A stretch of 64,000 nt of DNA, from NCBI GenBank assembly GCA_964020155.1, contig OZ026546.1, forward strand, positions 8,552,379 to 8,616,378, written 5' to 3'. The notes under the pieces were generated by a model. The model saw nothing but the letters and a program-made list of their open reading frames with translations. It was not told the origin of the DNA and did no database searches. Positions 33,174 to 56,000 of the stretch are shown one piece after another; positions within the stretch are counted from its first letter, which is position 1; every line of letters begins with the position of its first letter. Position numbers and translations under genes: made by a program. This stretch comes from Chondrilla cf. caribensis (Eukaryota; Porifera; Demospongiae; Chondrillida; Chondrillidae).

Positions 33174-33659
33174 ATGGCTGCCGACCTGGCGTGCTTGCAT
33201 GTCGTTCTCGGTACGCGAAGCGGTCTGAAAGAGAGCTGCTAGAAACTGGATATTTTTAAGATCTGCTTCTTTATCATAGATTTTTTAAAGAGACACAACT
33301 ACGTCAATTCTATGGATAGCTTCCTTCTGGAATGCCCTCATGTTGACATTAATGACGAACCACAAGTGGATGAAACGTTGGAAGACATCATGGAGTATCA
33401 TAAAAGCTGCAAGAAATTCAGTGAGCCTCTTGTTGTGCACAGTATCAGTGCTTTATTGGGCTTGTTCACCTGGTGCATGGTCACTCATGCCTGGTCATTG
33501 CAGCACAGCTATGATTATAGAATTTGTGCCTCCATGTTAGAGAGGGAGTGGGAGGAGTTCGGGCAAGGGCAGCTGCTGAACCAACTGTGCACCAAACTAC
33601 AAGAAAACATTGAAGAGATAAAGTATGTACTTAAGATCATATTGTAGCCAGTTTCCCCC

Positions 33660-33692
<33 letters not shown>

Positions 33693-35023
33693 AGGGCATT
33701 CTTAGGTCCTCATGGTGCTGCCACTTGCCCCTGTAGAGACTTCATGGTCGGTGCTCATAAAATGAATGAAAGATCAACCATGATCAAAAGTACGGCCCTC
33801 ACCATGATGTAGGTTGCGTTAGTGCTTGACTTAACTTCCTCTTCGTTCAGATCGTTCCCGCTCGATGCGTCGTAGTCAGAAAGTCAACCTCATGCACCCA
33901 CTCACTGTCAGCTCAGTCAGAATGACAAAGACATCAACAGCGAATACAGTGTCTGCCTTGACAGGTGCTGCTGCCATCAGCCCTGCGTCCAGGTCTCCCT
34001 TCAAAAGAAAACCGTATGTTTGTCCATTTCAGCAGTATTTGTCATTGATGCTAACTTACTCATCTTGGACTGTCATTTCTTGTGTTTGAATAGCTTGTGA
34101 CGACTAACTTCCAAGATGGTGTCTCTTTTGGTCTCTCCTAGGATATCCCCTCAGAAGCGTCTGCCTCAGTTGTTGTCACCACTATCCTCGCCATCATCCC
34201 CACCACCAGCACCACCAGCACCACTAGCACCACTAGCACCACTAGCACCACTAGCACCAGGCCCAAGTGAGATGCCATCGAGAACTGGTCCCATTACTTC
34301 ACTCTCCTCTGTTCACAGTGGCCCCCCTCAGACACCGCAGTCTGAAATAGAGGTACATGTACTGTGAGGAGTGTGACATGCAGTAAATTATTTCAGTGTT
34401 TATTTCTCTACCACTTTAGAATCATGTCCTATTTCTATTTTGAAATAAATTATGTGCTTGTTTGTTCTTCTCCAGCAAATCATTGAGAGGATGTTGAATG
34501 ACCAGGGTCTCCCTCAGAAACTGGCAGATAGCATCAACAACTGTGCGGTCACTCAGTGAGTATGGTAATGTATGTAGATACACCCAGTTGCACCACACCT
34601 ACTAGAACCACATCCACTTTAACCACACCCATCCAGCCACACATCACTGCTGCCACTCTGATTTATCCTTCCAGACCAGATGACAGTGATAATTTCATAC
34701 AGACCGTGTTGCACCAGATGACACAGTCTGATCCCTCTCTGGGTCAGTTATTGGAGCCTGCCATCACCGGTGGAAGTACAACAACCCCACAACCTGCACC
34801 AACCCCACATCCTGCACCAACCCTACAAGTTGCACCAACCCCACAACCTGCACCAACCCCAACCAAGGAACCTGAAGGGAGAACAGTGTCGTCTCCAGTC
34901 AATCTACTCACGGGGGAATCCCAGTCATCAATATCTCAAGTCACACCCACTCTAAAGAATGGTTTTAACTCAGATTTGAGCATAGACTCGTTTCTAGATC
35001 AACTGCACAACAGCTCAACATGA
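33174..35023 (+). CDS. LisH-domain protein, NPAT-like
   Basis: Eight exons (33174-33210, 33280-33420, 33541-33622, 33695-33789, 33851-34013, 34142-34352, 34476-34555, 34675-35023) close in frame at 385 residues. The N-terminus reads as a LisH motif (VVLDFLKRHNYVNSMDSFLL, then ECPHV), followed by LEDIMEYHKSC and a helix (EWEEFGQGQLLNQLCTKLQE). This resembles the LisH and following segment of NPAT, the histone-gene activator, but the protein is much shorter than vertebrate NPAT. The middle has an Ala-Pro-Leu repeat; two further helices (QIIERMLNDQGLPQKLADSI and DNFIQTVLHQMTQSDPSLGQ) flank a QPAPTP repeat. Exon 4 is the least certain part of the chain. It could instead be another LisH protein. 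Confidence 0.6.
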
Positions 35024-35430
35024 ACGCGTTATGTACAGTACACTGAAAGTTGTAATGACGTCATTGTAAGGGATAGTCCATTACGTAAGCGGGTTCGGCA
35101 AGTCACATGGTAGGCACGAGTTCCAAGAAGTTCCTGAGTTAGGTGTACCGAGGTCGTTTCTCGCTGAAAAAAGCTTTTGAGGAGGTTTTTATTGAAGTAT
35201 AACTGTTCAATATATGTAATTAAGGTCAGTAGGTGTTCCTGGTCTAGTATATACGTCTCTGTCCGCCCTACCACCCTGCATTGTGTCATGAAACACAATT
35301 TTTTATTCAGATATCCATCGTTCTTAGTGCTGTGTTGAGTCCACTATTACTGGTGGGAATAAACGTGAAATTACTGCATTCTGTCTCGCGGGCAAAGTTC
35401 TGTCGTTGGTTTGTTTGCAGATTGTGAGTC

Positions 35431-43858
<8,428 letters not shown>

Positions 43859-43921
43859 GGGGCTTTTAGTAATTAATTTAAAACTATATCAATACTTTTT
43901 GTTGTATAAATTTATGATTGT

Positions 43922-44150
43922 GATTGGTTGTTGCTGGACTTGGTTGTTGCTGGACTTGGTTGTTGCTGGACTTGATTGTTGCTGGACTTGGTTGTTGCTG
44001 GACTTGGTTGTTGCTGGACTTGATTGTTGCTGGACTTATTGTTGCTGGACTTATTGTTGCTGGACTTGGTTGTTGCTGGACTTATTGTTGCTGGACTTGG
44101 TTGTTGCTGGACTTATTGTTGCTGGACTTATTGTTGCTGGACTCAACTGT
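43922..44150. repeat. ~16-bp minisatellite after WASHC2
   Basis: About 15 units of TTGTTGCTGGACTTGG or the TTATTG variant, within ~60 bases of the stop codon, so probably in the 3' UTR or just beyond. Confidence 0.9.
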
Positions 44151-44442
44151 ACACAGAGCCACATAGCATAAGCATACAAGTTAGTTCAGTGTCAATTCGA
44201 CCCTGCTGACTCACAAGTAACTTTGCTAGTACACAAGCTGGTTGTGTGCTGGATCTGGAGGAAAAAGAATGCTAGCTGGGTGTGACCAGGGGGAATTTCC
44301 CAGGGGGATTGTCCAGTATATGTGTAGCTGAATGTCCCATAAGATTCCCTTGAAACACAAAACATGGACACCAGGAACATTTATTCACTTTGAGACACTC
44401 AATATGGTAGTAAGATTCTTTGAAGACATTTATCCCATATAT

Positions 44443-45150
44443 GGTTACCTATGGTTACCTATGGTTACCTATGGTTACCTATAGTTACCTATAACATAAC
44501 TCAAGGGTCCAGCATGTTGTGACTCACGTAATTCACTTGTAGCACAGTATGAAGAAAAGACACTGTATACTCTCTACTCTCTCGCAAACATTGAGAATAT
44601 TAAGCACCTCCAAATGTAGCTAGAGTTATGGGCCGCATACAGAGATGAGAATTGGTTCATAAGTTAGTTTACATCCACAGCTAGGTCTTGCTAAATTATC
44701 ATGTTGACACGCCCCCTCTCCCATGAGCTATACAAGAAGGTGCTTAGCATTTTTCTTCTATACGTACTGTACAAAACGTACATTGGAAAAATATTAAGCA
44801 CCTCTGGATGTAGCTAGGGTTAAAAGACATGTACGGAGGTTGGAATTGTTCCATACGTTAGTTTACATCCACAGCTAGGTCTGTTTAAGATGTCATGTTG
44901 ACATGCCCCCTCTCCCATGAGCTATACAAGAAGGTGCTTAGCATTTTTCTCCTATACTCTAACATACATTGAAAATATTATATTAAACACCTCCGAGTTA
45001 GCTATGGCTACAGGCCACATATGGAGATGGGAATTGTTTCATATGTTAGTTTACATCCACAGATAGGTCTGTTGAAGTATCATGTTGACACTCCATCTAT
45101 CCTATGAGATATAGAAGGTGTTTAGCACTTTTTTCTCCTATACTCTTGAA
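44443..45150. repeat. 10-bp and ~190-bp tandem repeats
   Basis: 44,443-44,490: five TATGGTTACC units. 44,604-45,150: three ~190-bp units, each opening with AGCACCTCC and including TTAGTTTACATCCACAG and GAAGGTGCTTAGCATTTTTC. Confidence 0.85.
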
Positions 45151-47560
45151 GATTGACACAAACACTCCTGGTATTTTACACATGATGCATCATTGCTCAA
45201 ATACGGATGCATGGACACACTCCTGGTAGTACTATGGTCCTTTAGATAACAAACAAGATACGTTTTGTCGCCGATCAAAAATTCTCCCCAGTGTCCATAT
45301 GACACATGTAATAATACGTACATATACTTATGTATGTACATTCCAATATAAGTGTATCATGCCTTGTGGTGATCACTCAGGTACTTTTACATTCTATTGG
45401 TGGGCACCAGGTGTCAAATTTAATCACTTGTTACCACGGCCTCTCCTGTGTGTACGTTATGCATCATAGTACAAATACAGTTGCACAGACACACTCCTGG
45501 AACTACTACGGTACTTCTGATGACAAAAATAATACGGTTTGTCACTGATCCAAAATTCTCCCCGATGTCCATATGGCACATATAATAATGCATATACTTT
45601 TGTATTACATGCAAAATATAATACGCCTTGTGGTGATCACCTAAGCAATTTGAGATTTCTCTGCTGGTCACCAAGGGCTACCCAGTGTCCATGCCAAACT
45701 CACCAACACAATTTGGAAGAATTCTGATTGTCCTGAGTGAGCTATAAGCCTCGTGGTGACAAGCAAAATAATGTCAATTTTTTGAGTTGTCACCACGGCC
45801 TCTCCTGTGTGCACGTGATGCATCATAACTCAAATCCGAATGCACAGACACACTCCTGGACCTAGTACGGTCCTTTTGATAGCAAAAAGATGCATTTTGA
45901 TGTCAACCAAAAATTCTCCCCAGTGCCACATATAATAAAATGTATATACTTTGTATGTGCATTCATATATGTGTGTAATACGCCTTGTGGTGATCACCTA
46001 AGCAATTTGAGATTTCTTTTCTGGTCACCAAGGGCTACCCAGTGTCCATGCCAAACTCACCAACACAATTTGGGAAGAATTCAGATTGTCCTGAGTGAAC
46101 TATAAGCCTCGTGGTGACAAGCAAAAAAATGTCAATTTTTTGAGTTGTCACCACGGCCTCTCCTGTGTGCACGTGGTGCATCATAACTCAAATCCAAATG
46201 CACAGACACACTCCTGGACCTAGTACGGTCCTTCTGATAGCAAATAGATGCATTTTGATGTCGACCAAAACTTCTCCCCAGTGCCACATATAATAAAATT
46301 CATATATATGTGTAATACACCCTGTGGTGATCATGCAGGTAATTTCACATTCTTTTGCTGGTCACCAAGAGCTGCCCCGTGTCCATGCCAAACACACCAA
46401 CACTATTTTGGAAGCATGAACACCCTCCTGAGTGTGCTATAGGCCTCATGGTGACAAGCAAAAAATGTCAAATTTTATTACTTGTCACCACGGCCTCTCC
46501 TGTGTGCAAGTGATGCATCATAGCTCAAATACGAATGTACGGACACACTCTTGGAACTAGAATGGTCCTTGTGATAACAAGAAATATGTGTTTTGTCGTC
46601 AAGCAAAAATTCTCCCCACTGCCCACATGCAACATGTAATAATGCATATGCTTTGTATGTACATTCCAATACAAGTGTAATACGCCTTGTGGTGATCACT
46701 CGAGTAATTTCACATTCCTTTGCTTGTCACCAAGGGCTGTCCAATGCCCATGCCAAACTCATCAACACAATTTTGGAAGCATACACACCCTCCTGAGTTG
46801 CTATAGGCCTCATGGTTACAAGCAAGAAAATGTCATATTTTATCGCTTGTCACCACAACCTCTCCTGTATGCACGTGGTGCATCATAACTCAAATACCAA
46901 TGCACGGACACACTCCTGGAACTAGTACGGTCCTTCTGATAACAAGAACAATACGTTTTGTCGTGGATCAAAAATTCTCCCCGGTGTCCATATGGTATTG
47001 CATATACTTTTGTATGTACATTTCAATATAAGTGTAATATACCTTGTGGTGATTACTCAGGTAATTTTACATTTTGTTCATGGTCACCAAGGGATGCCCC
47101 GTGTCCATGCCAAACTCACCAACACAATTTTGGAAGCATGCACACCCTCCTGAGTGTGCTATAGGCCTCATGGTGACAAGCCAAAAATGTCAAATTTTAT
47201 CGCTCATCACTGTGGCCTCTCCTGTGTGCACATGATGCATCATAATACAAATATGGATGCATGGATGCACTCCTGGAACTAGTACGGTCCTTCTAATGAC
47301 AAACAAGTATGTTTGATGGCTGATCAAAATTTCACCTCAGTGTCAATGTGACACATATAATAATGCATATACTGTTGTATGTACATTCTAATATAGGTGC
47401 AATACGCCTTGTGGTGATCACTCAGGTAATTTTACATTCTATTGCTGGTCACCAGGGAATGCCCAGTGTCCATATCAAACTTGATAACACAAATTGGGAT
47501 GTATGCACACCCTCCTGAGTGTGCTGTAGGCCTCGTGGTGACAAGCAAAGACGTCCAATA
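45150..47560. repeat. ~340-365 bp satellite array, about seven units
   Basis: Units share CACCACGGCCTCTCCTGTGT, ACACACTCCTGGAACTAGTA, CGCCTTGTGGTGATCACTCA and ACACCCTCCTGAGTGTGCTA. The first motif recurs near 45,438; 45,797; 46,155; 46,492; 46,857; 47,213. Short open frames (62-84 codons) recur once per unit on both strands without known domains. Confidence 0.9.
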
Positions 47561-48160
47561 CTATTTGGTCCAGATCTAGCTTTGGTGGGGAAGTGAATTC
47601 TGAGATGCTCCCTGTCTCCATACATGGTCTGTAAACCTAACTATGCCAGATAGTGCTCTGGGGTGAAATCCCGGTCCTAGCCCCACACTTCCAAAGCTAT
47701 GAAAACCTAGTCCAAACACCTCCATGGGAGGTTGTGTGTACCTGCAGTGTCCATGGTGCTATGGGGTCGAATGTGGCCACAGCACTACACCTCACAAACC
47801 TATGGTTAAAACAGTTCCTGGTTGGAGAGGATGAATTTTGCATCTCAAAATTTTCCTTAGTCAATATTTTGCAGTAACATTTCATCCTATGACTATATAT
47901 AAGGTAACTTTTGCTACAAAATTTGACCTGGAACAATTTTTCTTATGGAACAATTTTTAATTTGCCACGACAGTTCATATGGCCACACCGCAACTACGCA
48001 CACTTGTAGTTCGAGCATCCCAACCACCGGCCTGTTTCACTAATGTTGGTGTATTCGCCAGAAGTAGACGTGCTACAGCGTCACCGTGGGCATCCGATAC
48101 CGGACCCACGGCCGCAGCCGATATCAAATTAACACGCGTCAACTGCTTTGCGTGTAGTCT
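47561..48160. other. intergenic, no gene recognised
   Basis: Overlapping 95- and 86-codon frames on opposite strands (47,975-48,266) have no recognisable domain; this GC-richer stretch probably belongs to the promoter of the following gene. Confidence 0.4.
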
Positions 48161-48167
48161 ACACGAA

Positions 48168-48192
48168 CCAATCGCGGAAAGTGGTGACGTCA
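48168..48192 (+). promoter_or_regulatory. CCAAT and CRE-like elements upstream of the TTC3-like gene
   Basis: CCAAT at 48168-48172 and the perfect CRE palindrome TGACGTCA at 48185-48192, about 100 bases before the start codon. Placement fits a TATA-less promoter. Confidence 0.5.
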
Positions 48193-48288
48193 TCACACGT
48201 GTTTCTTCGCCATCCGCCTCTACAGGCATCGACAAGGGCAGGGGGCAATATTGGTACGAAGAGTAGTTCCCAGAGAGTGGCTAGCGAG

Positions 48289-50795
48289 ATGGAGTCCGAA
48301 GGGACTGCTGAGGAAAGGAAAACAGGGCGTGACAGCGAAGAGGAGGATGATGACGATATGCCGGATCTTGAGAGCGTAGGAAGTTCCGAAGTAAGCCGTT
48401 CTTCCTCGGCTGTACGAGGTCGAGGAAGTGTGAATTGGCATTGATCGGTCATCTGTCACTTGTCAATCTACGTGTCTTCCAGTATTCAGATGAAGAAGAA
48501 GTGGGTTCTCAACCAAGCAAAGAAGAGATCAAGCCCCGGGATGACAACGGTGATGAAGCCTCTCCCAAGTCGAAAGAACCAAGCCTTGAACTATCTTCCC
48601 CTAAAGAAACAAGTTCTCCTTCGCCAACTGGAAACGGGTCCATATTCAAGGATGACTATGACTATTCTTACATATCGCACTGGCGGTATAGGTATATCAA
48701 TGACTCTGTTAAAGAACCTGCTAAAAGGATCAAAGTTCAACTACTTTCTCCTTTTCTTTTTGGAACTTTTTCATTAGCTGATAAGGCAAGCTTCACCCTC
48801 TCCACCGTCCCCACCATCATCACCTTTTTCACCCTCTGCCATCCCACCCTCCTTCCACTCTCCATTATCATCCCTACACCCTCCCAACATCACCCCACAC
48901 CCTCTCCAACATCACCCTACACCCTCTCCATCATCACCCCTACACCCTCTCCATCATCACCCTACACCCTCTCCACTATCCACACACATGGACTACCACA
49001 TCTGTCATTTCTGTTGTGTCTATCTCCATCTTTAATCATGTGTTGTTCACTCACCCTGTAAGGTGGTAAGGAACCTCATTCAACCACCATGATGCATTCC
49101 TCGATATCCGCTCCACGGTGCTGTCATGCTTTGTTGCTCATGTGTTTATGAATAGTGTGTGTGTGTAGGGTTGTCCGTCTGCTGGTGACCATGCTGCTGT
49201 TGCTCTTTGTAGTGGATTAACTGGCTGCACGAGGCCGGTCTCCTATCGAGCAAGAGGTATATCCAAATTGGTGTCCACTCTATATCTGTGTCTGACTGGT
49301 GTCCACTCTATGTCTGTGTGTCTGACCATGTCCACTCTATACCTGTGTGTCTGATTGGTGTCCACTCTATACCTGTGTGTCTGATTGGTGTCCACTCTAT
49401 ATCTGTGTCTGACTGGTGTCCACTCTATGTCTGTGTGTCTGACCATGTCCACTCTATACCTGTGTGTGTGACCATGTCCACTCTATACCTGTGTGTCTGA
49501 CCATGTCCACTCTATACCTGTGTGTCTGATTGGTGTCCACTCTATATCTGTGTGTCTGACCATGTCCACTCTATACCTGTGTGTGTGACCATGTCCACTC
49601 TATACCTGTGTGTCTGATTGGTGTCCACTCTATATCTGTGTGTCTGACTGGTGTCCACTCTATACCTGTGTGTGTGACTGGTGTCCACTCTATATCTGTG
49701 TGTCTGACCATGTCCACTCTATACCTGTGTGTGTGACCATGTCCACTCTATACCTGTGTGTCTGACCATGTCCACTCTATACCTGTGTGTGTGACCATGT
49801 CCACTCTATACCTGTGTGTCTGATTGGTGTCCACTCTATTTCTGTGTGTCTGATTGGTGTCCACTCTATTTCTGTGTGTCTGATTGGTGTCCACTCTATA
49901 CCTGTGTGTCTGATTGGTGTCCACTCTATACCTGTGTGTCTGACTGGTGTCCACTCTATATCTGTGTGTCTGATTGGTGTCCACTCTATACCTGTGTGTC
50001 TGACCATGTCCACTCTATACCTGTGTCTGACCATGTCCACTCTATACCTGTGTGTCTGACCATGTCCACTCTATACCTGTGTGTGTGACCATGTCCACTC
50101 TATACCTGTGTGTCTGACCATGTCCACTCTATACCTGTGTGTGTGACCATGTCCACTCTATACCTGTGTGTCTGATTGGTGTCCACTCTATACCTGTGTG
50201 TGTCCACTGTAATGGCTTCTTGGCCTCCATTACTGTGCTGGGTAGAGAGGTCACCAGCTAACATAATAAGTCTTCCACATAGTTGTGTTCAGTTGTTGAA
50301 ACTATCTTCAACGCAAAGAAAACCGGAAATGCTCTGGTCCAGATAGCCATTTTCTGTTTCTTTTATCCTGGTTACTGCCCAACGATTACTGCTACATATA
50401 CACATGCCCACACAGTGAATTCAATACTGGTGAGTTGAGTGACAGGGAGCTATTGGCTGTGGAGACAGTGGAAAGAGCTGCTAATGAAGCATCACCATTT
50501 TTGGTAAGTGTGTGGGTGGGTGTGTATTCATGCTACTAGACCCTTGCTCCCACCTGCTACTCCACCTGACTCCACCCACTACTCCACCTGACTCCACCCA
50601 CTACTACACCTGGTCATGCCGACTACTTGATTTGACATGTTGATCTGATCCGCTATCTGGGATGGAATGGGATGGTTAACAATTGGATCATTAGTATTTT
50701 GTGGAGGAAGGTCCAGCTAATGTAATTTGTTTAGGTAGTACAAATTGTCAATAAATAATAGACAAATGTACTACTCTATCCCTACAGTATTCCTA

Positions 50796-50850
<55 letters not shown>

Positions 50851-53013
50851 ATATCCCTCTAGTGATGTCATCCCTGTGATGTCATCTCCAGGATACTGTC
50901 CCTCAGAAGGAGAGAGGTCTCTTTGACACTTTAGTGGATGCAGTAGACCCCGTGAGTCTGCGTGTATGGTTTACGTCGCCAGTATATGACTGCTCCTGCA
51001 GCACACAGCACACAACACACAGCACACAGCACACAGCACACAGCACACAATACACAGCACACAGCACACAACACACAGCACGCACAGCACACGCAGCACA
51101 CAACACACAACACACAGCACACAGCACGCACAGCACACGCAGCACACAGCACACAATACACAACACACAGCACACAGCACACACAGCACACAACCACACC
51201 ACAAGATGAGTACTGATTGCAGACTCTCATGTTTGCAGTGTAACACCTTATCAGAAGTAGTGAAGGCTGTCAGAGACTTCAAGTGGTTCAATGAACGGTA
51301 ACCTGCCATCCTGCCCTCCTATCCACCCTGATGTGTGCGTACATATCTCTCTCCGGTGGTCCCCCTCAGTGTTAACAACATCAAGCCACCTTGGAATGCA
51401 GATAAGGAACCCCCATCTGAACATTTCTATGTTATAGCATTTGTGTATGCCATAGTGATAAGTGAGTAGTGAGTGGTGAGTGGTCTTCACTGGCACTGAC
51501 CAAGGTGTTGTGGTCCATTTCAGCTGTTAAAAAGTCTGAACTGTGTGATAGTGATAGTGAGTTAACGGAGGATCAAACTGCAAAGGTGAGGTCACATGAT
51601 GGTCACATGCTTATCATGTGTACAACCTTTTACTTGTCACATTGTTGTCACATGATAGGAAGCTGAGAAATGTAGAATAAAAGGTAATGAACGTTACAAA
51701 GATGATGAATATAGACCTGCTATAAGATCATATACCAATGCTATTAACATCTGGTGAGTGGAGTGTGTGTGTCTGTGCGTGCATGCGTCCGTGCGTGTGG
51801 TGTAGAGTGCATGGTTACTTGTCCTGAAGGTAGTTCAACTGACCCCTGACACCCCCTTCTCTTCCTCTCCAGTCCTTTCAGTCATGAGGCCTACGGTAAC
51901 AGAGCTATTGCTTTTCTGAAGACTCGCGAGTTTCGATCATCATTGTCTGACAGTTATAGGTGTATAGTACTGAATCCTGATGGATGGAAGGTGGGTGGAT
52001 CAATGGTGTGATCATACGTACTTTTGCTCACCTGGTTTATGATGAAGATTGACGCAGTGTAGAAATAGTGATGGATTGATCCAGTGTCTCTCTCTCTCTC
52101 ACTGTGTGTTTCTTGTCCACATCCAGGGCTATTCAAGGTATTCGTGTGCTCTGAGAGCATTGGGGGAGGAAGTAAAGGCAGAGTGTATCCACCGAGAAGC
52201 ACAGACCTGCTTCCCCAAGGACAAGGGGGCGCTAACACAAGAGTGGAACAAGTTTGCAGGTACTTGGGGGGGGGGGGACCATGTTGTGACTCCACTTGTG
52301 TGAGGCGGCCATTTTCCTGTCACTATGTTGTATTCTCTGTATACTCTCTGTATACTCTCTATATACTCTCTGTATACCTGTGTCATAGTAGTGAGCTAAT
52401 GTGTACATGCAATGTGTTCTGTTATTGCTTAGAAATGGTCCCATCAAAATCATCCAGTAAAGAAGACAGGAAGAGCTCCAGTACACCTGAAGACTCCAAA
52501 CCAGTTAGTGTTGGCGAGCAGAAGAAGGCAGACAAGTTGAAGAAGAGAGGGAAGAGGCAAGAAGCACAGAAGAAACTGAACAAGAAACTGGAGGACATCA
52601 AGGAACATCTCTCCAGGGTAATCCCCCTTCCCTTATCTCCTCTTCAACTGGTTCAAACTGGTAAATTCTCATCTGCAGGGTTCACTCAGTCTACGGCAGG
52701 GTGACGCCCACACAAGTGCAGAAGAGTATGAACGTGCTCTGCAGTTGATCACGGAGACCAAGGGGAAGTGGCAGGAGAGTGTGGGGGCGGACAACATCAG
52801 ACTTCACAACATCATCATCTACCTCAGTGCTAGGGCCAACTTCGAGATAGGGTCCAAGAAGGCAGTAGAGGACCATCTCTCCAGTGTCATCCACAACAAG
52901 TCTCTCTTCCCTGCTTGCCACCTCTTGATGGCACAGTGTCACATGCATGCACACAGGTACATACGTGTATGTGAGTCTGTTAGTGGACTGTGATGGCTGT
53001 GCTCACACACATG

Positions 53014-53097
<84 letters not shown>

Positions 53098-56000
53098 AAC
53101 ACTAATTCATTCCTCACACCTCTAACTCTACAGGTACAGGGATGCAGAGCGGTCCCTTTATCAGGCCTTAACTCAGATGCCCAACTACTCCCGTGGGTAC
53201 ACAGTCATGTCCTGGCCTGGACTGAGGGAGCCTATTGAGGAGCTGAGGCCATCGTTGCTGGAGGTATGTGTACATGTGTGTGACTAGTACGCAAAGTGAA
53301 GTTGGCATGTGACTGTCACATGATGTGATCAATTCATCAGTCGACCATCAGAAGACTGCGAGAGTTCTGCACACCAAAGGGACGTCCGGATTTGATTTGT
53401 CGTTACCATAGTTGCAACCAACATCATCTCAGCTCGTACATCTACTACGATGACTACAGTGAGTGGACCAATATCACTCCATATTGTAGTCATTCTTCTG
53501 GTCCTATGGCAGTATATTGTCACTATACTGGTCATGGTTGGTATATTGTTGTATTCTACTCCATCCCTCAGCCAATAAGGAGAGCATTGTCATCATCTGT
53601 TGGAGTGGGTGTAGTCTCTCCCTTCACCATGACTGCTGGAAGAGGTGGAGGGAGGAGCTGGTGGTCACCAACGACAAGGACCTGCTTGGGAAGCCCTGCC
53701 TCACGCCGAGCTGCGAAGGCACCATCACAGAAGTGAGGATCCTCGAAGGACCAACTGTTAGGTATAGGGTGAGTCTAATTGTTGGGCATCTCAACATTAG
53801 CCGTCCAGGTGTCGGGAGTCTAATTGTTGGGCATCTCAATGTTAGCTGTCCAGGTGTCAGGACAGTGTTGTTGTTGTATCATGCACATCGTCCCTACACC
53901 ACTACACGCACCTCTACATGTGTACTCCGTCCAGAATCAAAGTAATGAGCAGAGGGAACCCAAGAAGCAGAAGATTGTCAAAGCCAACAGACAAGCCATT
54001 TCCAGCGAAGCTCATCTGGAGAAGGTTTTGAAGAAGAGACTTGAGGCTAAAGAGAAGAAACGCCTCATTTCTTCAAGAGAAGTCCATGCTAGTGTCCCTG
54101 AAAGTCAGCCATCAACAGACAAGACAGATATGGTGTGTACAGATACAGGTTGGTGTGTGTGTGTGTGTGTGCGTGCGTGCGTGCGTGTGTGTGCGTTTGT
54201 TGTGTGTTGAGTTTGTTTATTTGTTAGATGTAGTGAAATCGTCAATTACCAAAAGTCCACAAGTGGATTCAAGGTCTGGTTCTGAATTATTACAACGGGA
54301 ACAGGAAAGTGAGGACGTTTCTGATAGGAAGGATAGTAAACAGCGGAAGGCAAAGAAGAAGAAATCCAAAGGAAGCGATGAGCGATCCAACCCTTCCAAT
54401 CCATCTGCTACTGAACTCACCAGTCTGTTCACCACTGCACCAAAGGACGGTAGAGTCATGATATCGGCAAATGACAACATCGACGTCTCCGGAAATGTCG
54501 TACAACCTGAGATGTGAGCTACTAACTGGGCTGTGTTCACTTGTGTATCTGCTTTCTTGATACATACACCATGTTTTATTTACCCGGTATGTGCTTGTTT
54601 TCTTTCAATGTGTTTGTTGTTGTCTTGTTGGTATTGTCCGTCCACACCTTCACACTGGATGGTTCCTTTCCAGCTCTCCAGACAAGCCATTCTCTGTTCC
54701 AGAGGAGCTCAAAGAGGCTCATCGTCAGTTTGAGCAGGAGTACGACAGACGGAAGGCGTCCAAACCACCGCAGGAGGTGGCCTCCCTCCCTCCCAAGAGC
54801 TTCACTGACGTAGTGCAGACAACACCCACTCCAAAAGTGTCCTCTATAGAGAAGGACTTGTTCACGTAGGTTTGGTAATGTTGGAACTGAGCCTTCTGTG
54901 ATACCTAGGAACTAACACCCCCCCCCCCCCCCTGAGAGAAGTGTTAGGCCAAACTGATCATACCAACTGTAAAATTAATGGTGGTTTAATAATTCAATAA
55001 TGCACTCATCAATGTCATCTATGAATCTAATTATCTTACTATACTATTCAACTATGATCAGTACACTTCTTGAGTATGATGCAAGGTGGTATATAGTACG
55101 ACTTTGCTATGAATATGATTATCCCAATAGTTATAAATGTAATTATCTACATTTCCTGCATCCAACACTGTTTCATCCCGAACGTGTAGCTATTTTGAAG
55201 ATGTCCTCAGGGAACACGGCCCACTCAACAGTAGCGACCAGAATCTCCAAGACGCTCTCAACCATCTCCCTGACGATCGTAAGGAACTCATTGAGAAGAG
55301 AAATGGACTCGATAACTTCATGACCTTGTCCCCTCGTGTGGAGAGTCACCAAGGGCTGCTCTGCTTGAAGGAGTACTCCAAGGCTGTGGCCGAGAGCATT
55401 GAGATGGAGCAGAACAGATCTTCTTCTTTAGCAAAGAACTTTGTGAAACAACCTGACTGTGTTGGTGGTGTTGGTAGCCAGGAGGATGGGCTGAAGTGGA
55501 TCATTGGTGATGGTGTAGGCAATGGTGATGGTGTAGGTGGGAGAGAACATGGAGGATCTTCTGGTGTGAACACCCCATGTGATCAGGAGGATGTCGGGAT
55601 GTTTGGGGGCATGTTTAACGAGCAGTTTTCCATGACGTCCGGTCCACCTTCCAGAGTGAACAGTTACTCCTCACAAAAGTCTCGTGATATGAACTATGTT
55701 AGTCTCTTCACTGAACAGACAGACAACAGCAAGACAGCAGTTGCTACCCAGCCACAAGTTGTTGCTAAGAAACCGCCTGTTTTGAAAGAGAAAGGTGTTC
55801 AGACGACTCGAATTAGGAAAGTTGACTTTGCCATGATGACCGAGGGGATCTCCATGGACAACTACAAGCAGATGTACGAGAATGCTTGCAAGGAGCGCAA
55901 TAGGCTGTCTCTGAAGGTGAGGAACCTGGAGGATGATAAGGTCAAGTTGAAGAGACAGCACGGTGTTGAGGTGGAGAAGACCATCAAGCAAGCGAAGGAA

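Noticed and set aside
47975..48266. Opposite-strand frames of 95 and 86 codons
   Set aside because: No recognisable domain and they overlap the CCAAT/CRE promoter of the TTC3-like gene; a real small gene cannot be excluded.
50290..50415. Extra TTC3-like exon (open frame VETIFNAKKTGNALVQ...)
   Set aside because: Joining exon 3 directly to 50,416 keeps phase, while this stretch lacks an acceptor/donor pair that fits; kept as intron.
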